A stretch of DNA of 39,403 nucleotides. It comes from Acetobacterium sp. Lineage in GTDB: Bacteria; Bacillota; Clostridia; Eubacteriales; Eubacteriaceae. Where the stretch lies: NCBI RefSeq assembly GCF_030652775.1, contig NZ_JAUSPS010000023.1, forward strand, positions 1 to 39,403, written 5' to 3'. Position 1 is the first letter of the stretch; every line of letters begins with the position of its first letter. The position numbers and the translations under genes are program-made. The notes below the pieces were generated by a model, which saw nothing but the letters and a program-made list of their open reading frames with translations, had not been told where the DNA came from and did not search any database. Shown one piece after another: positions 32,927 through 39,403 of this stretch.

Positions 32927-34582
32927 CTAGGCTTTTGCCACTACGCTGCAGGTACCGACTTTAATGGCCCGGCCAGCGGCGTCAAATTCGACAACTGTAA
33001 TAACCTTACCGGTTGCTGCGGTAATATCGTCTGGCGTGGTAAAGGCTGTATAACCAGTGCTTGAATCACCGGATTTAACCGCTGCTGCTTTACCAAGGAC
33101 TTTATAACCCAAGGTTGTTCCACTGGCTTCAGCTCCGGCCACTGTAATTAAGGTATCACCGGAAAGTGTACCGGCTACCGAGGTTACAGCCAAGGCTCCC
33201 AGTTCGGTGTTGGCGTAATCAGTTTCGAATGTCGAGGTTGTGGCTGCGTCGGTATTATCGAATGATACCATCACGAATGCTTCACCAAAAACAGGCATCC
33301 CGTCATAACGGGCATATCCCTTAAACCCTGTCTGGTTTTGTGCAAATCTGGCATGCTCTGATTTTTCAAGGGCAGATCCTTCCCGTTCTGCCAAAATGTA
33401 AACAGAACCAAAACCTCCGATAATTTCATTGTCTCCAACTAGTTCAATTTCTTCAATGCTTCCGCCGATAATTGGCATCTGATTGTTAACACCAGCGATC
33501 AGAGCGGCTGCTGCATCAAATGCCAGGGCTTTTGTCATTAAATTAATATGCGTTTTTCTGTTCATTACCCAAAAGGCTTTACCATCTGAATAATTTGGTG
33601 CTGCGACGCCAAGGGCCTCAATGAGTGAAGCGTAAAACGCAGCTCCCGTGGTGCCATTGATATTTAGTTTTTTAACGTTTGTGGTGTGCAGATCTGTCCA
33701 CGCTGGGGCGAACGTTGGCCAGTTAGATGGTGCCGATGTTTGGGCAAGTCTGGTTACAATACCAACCGGCATTTTTGTTCCCGTTCCGTACAGCAACGCT
33801 CTATCAACACCTTTGCCGATGGCTTTACCCAGTTGGTCCATAATTTCGCTGCCAAGTGCCAGATCGCTATCTTTTAATAGATTGTTATGGATCCAGATGA
33901 TTCCACCGACCATATAACCATCAACTTCAACCTGGTTCAGTGACATATCAAGTTCATTCAATTCGCCCTCTGCTTCCATCCATACGCCCTCAGGTGCGGC
34001 GCCCATAATGTTTTCCCGGGCTGTTCCACCAACTGGCTTTAAGGTTACGTATTTTGTAAGTTTTGAGTACTGTTCCATATTGTCCCGTAAAAGTTCCAGC
34101 ATTACTTCCGGAACAGACAGGCTCCCGTTTGTGATACCTCTTGTTTTTATTTCCCGAACCGCTTCAATAAAATCTCTTACTTCTTCACGGGCAAGGAATG
34201 CATCCCGGGTTTCTGGAGTCATTCCGAAAAATCTTCTGGTGTTCATTGGCATAATATTACCTCTCTTTTCTTCTTTGTTTTTTGGTTGTTCTGCTGGGGA
34301 GCCAACGGGTGCGGATCTTTCAATCTCTTCAATCTCCGCTTCGATGCCGGCAATTTCAGTCTCAGTTTCTGCAATCGCTGCTTCATTTTCAGCCTTATCG
34401 GCTTCAAACTTTTCAACCTCTTCTTCGACGACCTTTTTTTCCTCTTCGGTTTCGGCCTCTTCAATCGCCTTTTCCAGATTAATTTCCCGGGTCGGGAATG
34501 TTTCCGAAACTTTTCTAAGCTCCACAAGTTGCTTTTGCTTTTCCGTCAGTTCTTTTTTCCTCATCAATACTTTTAAAGCCAT
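32927..34582 (-). CDS. HK97-fold major capsid protein with delta and Ig-like domains
   Basis: The 551-residue protein has three parts. Residues about 1-108 are a Glu/Lys-rich coiled coil, the delta (scaffold-like) domain, probably removed by the protease gene product. Residues about 115-455 are the HK97 capsid fold (RRFFGMTPETRDAF, GVDRALLYGTG, AFWVMNRKTH). Residues about 459-551 are an extra beta-sandwich-like domain beginning TELGALAVTSVAGTLSGDT, which should point outward. It overlaps the protease stop by one base (TAATG). Confidence 0.9.
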   Translation of the reverse strand: MALKVLMRKKELTEKQKQLVELRKVSETFPTREINLEKAIEEAETEEEKKVVEEEVEKFEADKAENEAAIAETETEIAGIEAEIEEIERSAPVGSPAEQPKNKEEKRGNIMPMNTRRFFGMTPETRDAFLAREEVRDFIEAVREIKTRGITNGSLSVPEVMLELLRDNMEQYSKLTKYVTLKPVGGTARENIMGAAPEGVWMEAEGELNELDMSLNQVEVDGYMVGGIIWIHNNLLKDSDLALGSEIMDQLGKAIGKGVDRALLYGTGTKMPVGIVTRLAQTSAPSNWPTFAPAWTDLHTTNVKKLNINGTTGAAFYASLIEALGVAAPNYSDGKAFWVMNRKTHINLMTKALAFDAAAALIAGVNNQMPIIGGSIEEIELVGDNEIIGGFGSVYILAEREGSALEKSEHARFAQNQTGFKGYARYDGMPVFGEAFVMVSFDNTDAATTSTFETDYANTELGALAVTSVAGTLSGDTLITVAGAEASGTTLGYKVLGKAAAVKSGDSSTGYTAFTTPDDITAATGKVITVVEFDAAGRAIKVGTCSVVAKA

Positions 34583-35166
34583 TACTGACCTCCTTTAATT
34601 TTTGATTTCATTTTTTGCTGCCACGCTTCATGCTGTCTTTTTTGGATATTTTCAAAATCTTCCTTACGTGCGGAAACGGTTGTTTCCTTATAGGCGGGGA
34701 ACACGCATGGCGAAATTTCGTATAATGGATTTACTTTTAAGATTGTCCAATGACAAGTGCCATCACCATTGTCTCTAAATTCTTCGGCTTCGATATCAAA
34801 ACCGAATGAGCACTGGGTGACATCACCCCGCATGATCCGGGTATAGGCATTCATGGCATCTGTGTCATTGCGATTAATTTTAATCTTGCCCCATAGCCCG
34901 TGGGAATCTTCACGCAATTCAAGCGTACCGGCTCCTGTGCGGCCTAAAACTAAATTTGTGTCATGATTATACAGCGCTCTGACATCGCCGCTTATACAGC
35001 CTGTAAATGCTCCGGGTGCGATGCTCTCACTGGCGCCTGGCCACAACTCATAATCGGAATTAAAAATAGCGAAATATCCTTCAAGGAATAAATCGCCGGT
35101 TCCATCGTCTTCCCGCTTTTCAATTTCCATTACCAGATCCCTGGCTTGTCGTTTATTTCGACTCAC
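34582..35166 (-). CDS. prohead protease (HK97 family)
   Basis: The 194-residue protein shows the S78-type layout: [15 protein letters not shown], the catalytic His68 in ALYNHDT, the Ser120 in TQCSFGF, and the Pro-rich [15 protein letters not shown] segment. It cuts the delta domain from the capsid protein during maturation. It overlaps the portal gene by ATGA and the capsid gene by TAATG, forming a coupled head operon. Confidence 0.92.
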   Translation of the reverse strand: MSRNKRQARDLVMEIEKREDDGTGDLFLEGYFAIFNSDYELWPGASESIAPGAFTGCISGDVRALYNHDTNLVLGRTGAGTLELREDSHGLWGKIKINRNDTDAMNAYTRIMRGDVTQCSFGFDIEAEEFRDNGDGTCHWTILKVNPLYEISPCVFPAYKETTVSARKEDFENIQKRQHEAWQQKMKSKIKGGQ

Positions 35167-36359
35167 TCACTGCCACCTCCATTCTGGTTTAATTTTTTCT
35201 GATCTCCGATGCTGCTAATCGGGATGAAGTTTTCTAATATGACCAGCTCATCCAGTCCATCGAGTGGACTATACCCCAGACTGGCCCGGACTTCATTGCC
35301 GGTTAAAATCCCCCTGACAAATAGTTCCTGGCCAACACTGGACAGATCTTTGATGTCGTAGGCATACAGCGCCCGGGAATTAAATTTAAAATACAAATCC
35401 GGTGAAATTAACAGCTTCCTGGTCAGCTCCTGTTCAATCAATTTACAGATTGGTAAAATTGTGGAGTTGATAAAATTGTTATATTCATCTTTGTTATACT
35501 GCCCGGCGCCCACAATAAAGGCCGGGACATTGATAATGCCGGCGACTGTTTTTTTATCAATGGTGACCGCCTCATTAATCGCCAGGTCATTGAGTGACAG
35601 CGGCTTAACCTGTTGAATGTCCAGCAGCTCCGAAGGGATCACCCACGGTTGTCCGGCTTCCTGGGTATCAATGTACTCATTCAGAAATTTTGTCCGGCCA
35701 TCTTTGCCACTGAATTCATCGGCCAGGGCATCAACCCTAACTACCAGGGACGGTTTCCATTTGGATTCCATAAACCCTTTTTTTGTGGCCGCTGCTTGCC
35801 TGAGATTCTGGACAACTTCTTTGAGTGCGACCCGATACCCTAACCCCATCCAAGGCCTTTCGGGATCCGGATTAATTGGGAAATGAATCATGTTTTCTGG
35901 TTGGTATGTTAAACCGCCATACCTTACATAATATGAGTCTCCATTTTCCTGGAACGATACCCGGGAAGGCTTCAGCGGTACCAGATCATCTATCATGCCA
36001 TTGGCTGTTTTTGGAAAAACCACGCTGTTCCCTTCCAGCAGCATTGTTTTAACAACCGCATGCATGAACGTTTTCCGGGTCATGTTTTTATTTGGTGAGA
36101 TATCTATTTTTTTAGACAACTCATTCTGGACCCGGACATCACCTTTATTGGTGTTCCGCATGAGATGGATCGTCATGGACGATACCAGGTCCGCAATTTT
36201 ATTAACGGCCATTTGAACTTCCGGGTTATCTGCCAATCGGGTATACCCACTTACAACCAGAGTCTCAAAGGCATCGTTCGAAACCAGCCACGATGAAATT
36301 GATTCTCTCTTCTCCGGTTCACCCCGGATCACATTTGTTTTTCTGTTTCGTCTTCCCAA
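35163..36359 (-). CDS. phage portal protein (HK97 family)
   Basis: The 398-residue protein starts at a TTG codon preceded by AAAGGAGGAG. It has the N-terminal wing pattern ([26 protein letters not shown]), [16 protein letters not shown], the [15 protein letters not shown] segment and [22 protein letters not shown] of HK97-like portals. It forms the 12-subunit DNA gateway. The length matches the family. Confidence 0.92.
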   Translation of the reverse strand: MGRRNRKTNVIRGEPEKRESISSWLVSNDAFETLVVSGYTRLADNPEVQMAVNKIADLVSSMTIHLMRNTNKGDVRVQNELSKKIDISPNKNMTRKTFMHAVVKTMLLEGNSVVFPKTANGMIDDLVPLKPSRVSFQENGDSYYVRYGGLTYQPENMIHFPINPDPERPWMGLGYRVALKEVVQNLRQAAATKKGFMESKWKPSLVVRVDALADEFSGKDGRTKFLNEYIDTQEAGQPWVIPSELLDIQQVKPLSLNDLAINEAVTIDKKTVAGIINVPAFIVGAGQYNKDEYNNFINSTILPICKLIEQELTRKLLISPDLYFKFNSRALYAYDIKDLSSVGQELFVRGILTGNEVRASLGYSPLDGLDELVILENFIPISSIGDQKKLNQNGGGSE

Positions 36360-36380
36360 TCTTCACTCCTCCTTTTTCTG

Positions 36381-38111
36381 CTAATTAAACCATTGGTTTG
36401 CTTTTCCATCTTTTTCCATGACATCTAACATTTGTACTGCTCCAAAAACACCAGCGTCAAACATATCAATCCTCATCGTTCCACCGTCACCGTCTACTTT
36501 TTCATACTGGATCATGTCATCTGTTTTCTCAATGGCCCGTACATTCTGCAGACAGTATTCAAAACCCTGATTATGGAGATAGTAAAACTCTCCATCTTTT
36601 GCTTTTTTTTCAATCCTCCGAAACCCTTCAGACTTTTTATAAAAATACTGCGGTTGGTCAACAATTTTAAATCTGCTCTTTTTCATCTTTGTAAAAAATT
36701 CTTTTCCAAACTTTTTATCAAACCCGACTATTTTAATTCTAAAACCCATGGTTCGCATTTTTTCAAACCACATGACCACATCGTCATAGTGGACGGTTTT
36801 CGTATTGGACATGGTCAATACACCATCGTCTTTCCAGCCGAATAAAGGGATGCTATCCTCTTCTGCCTTTTCCACCGCTGCAGCGATCGGGAAAAACCCA
36901 TGAGTGATACAGATATCAATTTCTTTTCCCTCAAAGGTGTACCGTCCATACAGAGCCGCGGCTGTCAAGTCATGCATCTTAGAAAGATCCGCTCCGCCAT
37001 ACCAGTTGATTGGAAGGGCGGCCAGTTCTTCCAGTGTCCAGTTATACTGACTATCAGAATTTTGAAACTCATCAAGATTAAAGTATGCTTTCAAGGCGCT
37101 GGTGTAGACATTCAAAGATTTTGCAAAAAAATCTTTTCGCTGCTGCGGATCATTCTGGGCCTGCCTGGCATCGTTTAGAATTTCCTCCGGACGAATCGAC
37201 ACCCCATAGGCCGGGTTTGCCATTTCATGAATAACCGGATTAGTATAATCAACGTCACCATCATCATCCTGGTCAGCTTTGCAAATAAAAACATAATACT
37301 GTTCATCGGTTACCGTCCCGGCTAATATTTTTTTGCAATACTCAATCCTGCGAAAACAAAAAGAATTCGCATCATCTCCGGCGGTTGTAATCCCGATCAT
37401 CAATTTGTTGGTATAAGCTTTCATGGCCTCCTTGATGATGTTGTATTGCTTCGGAGTTTTATAAGCGTGAATCTCATCGGCGATGGCCAGATTACAGTTT
37501 AATGAATCTTGCCTGTCCGGATTGGCAGCCAGGGCTTGAATGAATAATGATCCGTCGCCCAGGTCGCCAGAAATCGAATGTTCCTGGTTGTTATCAATCA
37601 CCCGGAAATTTTTCTTTTCTTCCATTTGAAGAAGATTGAAATTTATGAAGTTGAAACTTTCTAATGATTGCTTCATAGCGGCGGCCACAATATATACCTT
37701 GCTGCCGCTCCTTCTTTCCAACAACCCCAGCGCCCATGATAAAGCAGCGGCAAAACTGGTCTTGATATTTTTTCGGGGTATAAAAATAAGCGCTTCATGG
37801 AAACGCCTAATCTTTGTACCTTTATGATAAAACCCCAGGAGGTTGTAAATAATAACTTTATGGAAAGGCTCCAACAAAAACGGTTTTCCCCTGAGCGGCG
37901 TACCGTCCAGCATTTCGCCCTGCATATGGACAAACGTGTTTTCGATGATGTAGATTACAAATTCTGCATCTTTTGTCTTAAACTCATAATCCGTATTTTT
38001 CAAATCATTCAAAAACCGTTGGCAACCTTGGATCTGTTCCCGGCATGCTATTTTTCGACCTTCAACGATGCTGTTGGCATACTCCATCACAAGATCGTAA
38101 TTTTTAGCCAT
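36381..38111 (-). CDS. terL: terminase large subunit
   Basis: The 576-residue protein has an N-terminal ATPase with a Walker A-like IPRKNIKTS (about 111-119) and Walker B LAIADEIH (about 208-215). The C-terminal nuclease domain begins near NWYGGADLSKMHDLTAA, whose Asp is a metal ligand, and ends near DAGVFGAVQ. It powers DNA packaging and cuts the concatemer. It overlaps the small subunit by eight bases. Confidence 0.94.
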   Translation of the reverse strand: MAKNYDLVMEYANSIVEGRKIACREQIQGCQRFLNDLKNTDYEFKTKDAEFVIYIIENTFVHMQGEMLDGTPLRGKPFLLEPFHKVIIYNLLGFYHKGTKIRRFHEALIFIPRKNIKTSFAAALSWALGLLERRSGSKVYIVAAAMKQSLESFNFINFNLLQMEEKKNFRVIDNNQEHSISGDLGDGSLFIQALAANPDRQDSLNCNLAIADEIHAYKTPKQYNIIKEAMKAYTNKLMIGITTAGDDANSFCFRRIEYCKKILAGTVTDEQYYVFICKADQDDDGDVDYTNPVIHEMANPAYGVSIRPEEILNDARQAQNDPQQRKDFFAKSLNVYTSALKAYFNLDEFQNSDSQYNWTLEELAALPINWYGGADLSKMHDLTAAALYGRYTFEGKEIDICITHGFFPIAAAVEKAEEDSIPLFGWKDDGVLTMSNTKTVHYDDVVMWFEKMRTMGFRIKIVGFDKKFGKEFFTKMKKSRFKIVDQPQYFYKKSEGFRRIEKKAKDGEFYYLHNQGFEYCLQNVRAIEKTDDMIQYEKVDGDGGTMRIDMFDAGVFGAVQMLDVMEKDGKANQWFN

Positions 38112-38487
38112 CGAAGTTTTTCAGAATATCCGCCAGGCCAGATCTTTTGGTTTGTTCAGTCGTCACTGACTCCACCGCTTTAGGGTTAAGACAAAGACGA
38201 TCCGAGTATGCGAGGATATCTTTTCTCAGACTTTCGAGTGTCGCCACGATTGCAGATTTTTTTGTACCGCCGGCGCCGGTCGATGTTTCATATGCACAAT
38301 CTGATTCGGCAAACTTTTTGTTCGCATCTGCATATTGAACCAACAGATCTGCGTATACATTTATGATGCTCTCATATTCTGGCTTGTGCGTTCCGAGTCT
38401 TTTCATGTCCTCAATGATTTTACCTTTTTCCACCCGGACGTTAAATTCATATTCTGTTTCCGTTTTTTTTCTTCTCGCCCGTGCCAC
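38104..38487 (-). CDS. terminase small subunit (P27-like)
   Basis: The protein is 127 residues from the GTG at 38487, which has GGGAGGTGATC immediately upstream; the open frame extends further to 38559 without a site. The segment THKPEYESIINVYADLLVQYADA and the conserved C-terminal tail (LCLNPKAVESV, RSGLADILKNFDG) match P27-family small terminases. It binds the packaging start site and hands DNA to TerL. Confidence 0.85.
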   Translation of the reverse strand: MARARRKKTETEYEFNVRVEKGKIIEDMKRLGTHKPEYESIINVYADLLVQYADANKKFAESDCAYETSTGAGGTKKSAIVATLESLRKDILAYSDRLCLNPKAVESVTTEQTKRSGLADILKNFDG

Positions 38488-38627
38488 TCGATCACCTCCC
38501 TTCGTGGTCAAAAAAAGTTTTCTGGCGGTCGCTCTATTGGAAAGAGTTACCCTATCCAATGAATATTATTTTTGATAATTTTCATTTTAGGTGGGGGGGA
38601 TTGGCTTTGTTACATCATTTCTCATAA

Positions 38628-38888
38628 TCATCTTCTGGACTTCAAAGCTTTTGTCCCTTTTTCCGGATGTTCAATGTTGTGGTGTTTTGCACAAAGTGTC
38701 CTGCCGTTAGCTACGTCATACTGCAGCTCTGGATAGTCTTCCCTGGGTTTTACGTGGTGCGCAATGGTTCCTTCCCGGAGTATTCCGTAACGCTTGCACT
38801 CCTGGCATTGGTAGTTGTCTCGCCTTAATACTTTGGCTCGCCATGCCTTGTGCTTCTTGGTCTGATAGTATGGATCACTCTTCATCAT
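38628..38888 (-). CDS. phage HNH endonuclease
   Basis: The 86-residue protein has WRAKVLRRDNYQC, a zinc pair CQEC, the HNH core AHHVKPRED and the final LCAKHHNIEH. HNH proteins encoded next to terS/terL are required for cutting during packaging in HK97-like cos phages. It starts at ATGATG overlapping the upstream stop. Confidence 0.93.
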   Translation of the reverse strand: MMKSDPYYQTKKHKAWRAKVLRRDNYQCQECKRYGILREGTIAHHVKPREDYPELQYDVANGRTLCAKHHNIEHPEKGTKALKSRR

Positions 38889-39076
38889 CCTTCTCCCTTA
38901 CTACGGTTACGGTTCGTGTAATAAATACAGCCGGTCTGTTTGTCCGGATGCTTCAATGCCACAACATCTAAGCAGTGTCCGTCGTGATTGTACCCACATT
39001 CAATTCGTTCACATCGAGTACATAATCCATGGCATCCCCAACGATTTAGGCAGAATGTGCAGTGATCGTTAGTCAT
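38885..39076 (-). CDS. small Cys-rich zinc-ribbon-like phage protein
   Basis: The 63-residue protein has nine Cys, including HCTFC, GLCTRC, IECGY and GHCLD, suggesting two zinc knuckles. AAGGAG lies before the ATG. It overlaps the HNH gene by ATGA, so the two are coupled; a packaging or DNA-binding accessory role is inference. No named family is recognised. Confidence 0.75.
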   Translation of the reverse strand: MTNDHCTFCLNRWGCHGLCTRCERIECGYNHDGHCLDVVALKHPDKQTGCIYYTNRNRSKGEG

Positions 39077-39093
39077 GAGTTAACTCCTTGCAT

Positions 39094-39120
39094 ATAAAAA
39101 GACACCGGTTGCCCGATGCC
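39094..39120 (-). terminator. terminator after the late-activator gene
   Basis: The stem GACACCGG with CGATGCC (G-U pairs allowed) is followed by a minus-strand T5ATATG. It lies between the partial activator gene and the packaging genes. Confidence 0.75.
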
Positions 39121-39165
39121 TCATTTACATAATTTTACTTATACACATTGTAAACTCTATATATG

Positions 39166-39192
39166 GCGCACACAATGGCATTAATTGTGCGC
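39166..39192. repeat. inverted repeat before the packaging genes, candidate late operator
   Basis: GCGCACA (39166-39172) and TGTGCGC (39186-39192) form an inverted repeat, with CACAAT/ATTGTG nested inside. It is the only strong dyad in the 138-bp gap after the activator gene and lies upstream of the terminator and late genes. Confidence 0.5.
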
Positions 39193-39214
39193 TCATTGTG
39201 CATTTGTCAAGTGC

Positions 39215-39403
39215 TCAGGTAAACAGTTCGGTGATGGCTTCATCACTGAATAGAATGATCTTCAGCTCATTCACCAGCCGGCTTTTATTCCTGGTTATCG
39301 TTGATATATCTTTGCCGAACATCTCAGCAATCTGTTCATGGGTTTTGATCTCAAAGTACTTTGCCGGGATGATTTCATAATAAGGATCCTCGATAAGCTT
39401 ACC
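39215..39403 (-). CDS. phage late transcriptional activator, C-terminal part (ArpU/RinA/sigma-like)
   Basis: Only the last 62 residues are in the window; the gene continues past the right edge. They contain a helix-turn-helix, with HEQIAEMFGKDISTITRNKS as recognition region, followed by LVNELKIILF. This is the pattern of sigma-70 region 4-like phage regulators (ArpU, RinA and relatives). Such genes sit just before terS and switch on late transcription. Confidence 0.75.
   Translation of the reverse strand, partial: GKLIEDPYYEIIPAKYFEIKTHEQIAEMFGKDISTITRNKSRLVNELKIILFSDEAITELFT

Larger units (their letters stand above)
18041..39403 (-). mobile_element. siphovirus-type prophage (partial; structural and lysis half)
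   Basis: From the tRNA-Lys fragment to the right edge the genes follow a standard HK97-like siphophage order, all on the minus strand: late activator, HNH, TerS, TerL, portal, protease, capsid, connectors, tail, tape measure, baseplate, holin, endolysin. Integrase, repressor and replication genes are not in the window and should lie further right. Confidence 0.92.

Noticed and set aside
34008-34598. 196-codon plus-strand frame opposite the capsid delta domain
   Set aside because: It is the reverse-strand shadow of the Glu/Lys-rich coiled coil, rich in Ser/Phe, with no ribosome site.
38585-38605. G-rich stretch near TerS as the cos site
   Set aside because: The position is plausible for a cos phage, but no dyad or nick motif can be recognised from sequence alone.

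Overview
The window looks like the chromosome of a Gram-positive, low-to-moderate GC anaerobe of the Clostridia, plausibly an Acetobacterium/Eubacteriaceae-type acetogen. That placement is inference. It rests on strong AGGAGG-type ribosome binding sites, a T-box leader, phenylacetate-CoA ligase paired with an ACT protein, a lone cobT, and OmpR-type two-component systems. Left of about 18.0 kb is ordinary chromosome. Right of it is a siphovirus-type prophage that runs off the right edge.

Chromosomal part (1-18.0 kb). From the left there is a DeoR-family repressor that overlaps, by ATGA, the first codons of a gene beginning MIFT (compatible with fructose-1-phosphate kinase). Next come a two-component system with a five-TM sensor kinase, a TetR regulator, and an aryl-CoA ligase (paaK) plus tandem-ACT operon behind a T-box whose likely specifier is TTC (Phe). 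An ABC exporter pair and cobT follow. A second two-component system has a Gly/Ser low-complexity insertion in its sensor, and beside it lie two tandemly duplicated genes for small secreted proteins with Ca-binding-like DxDxDG loops. Both small genes, and apparently the two-component operon itself, carry an 11-bp-spaced TGACAY direct repeat at the promoter. This suggests one regulon: sensor, regulator and two exported proteins. The metN-metI-metQ methionine importer follows, with a second promoter in front of metQ. An alpha/beta hydrolase, msrA and yccF group ends this part.

Prophage (18,041 to beyond 39,403). A 3' fragment of a tRNA-Lys(TTT) gene at 18,041-18,090 marks one attachment end; the intact tRNA and the integrase should lie outside the window on the right. 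All phage genes here are on the minus strand, so transcription runs from right to left: late activator (partial), Cys-rich protein, HNH nuclease, TerS, TerL, portal, prohead protease, HK97-type capsid protein, head-tail connectors, major tail protein, tail chaperones with a classical A-AAA-AAC -1 frameshift site, tape measure, Dit, Gp37-like tail protein, fibre/baseplate proteins, XkdX-like protein, holin, and a three-domain endolysin. Capsid and major tail proteins both carry extra C-terminal Ig-like domains. The tape-measure frame is interrupted by one in-frame TAA.

Two genes in the lysis region do not fit the late operon. They are the gene at 21,296-21,784 and the split gene at 18,208-18,932. 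Both encode proteins with N-terminal membrane segments and both have their own sigma-A-like promoters, with terminators separating them from late transcription. They are the best candidates for lysogenic-conversion (superinfection exclusion or abortive infection) functions. The most novel-looking chromosomal unit is the two-component system with its duplicated secreted proteins.
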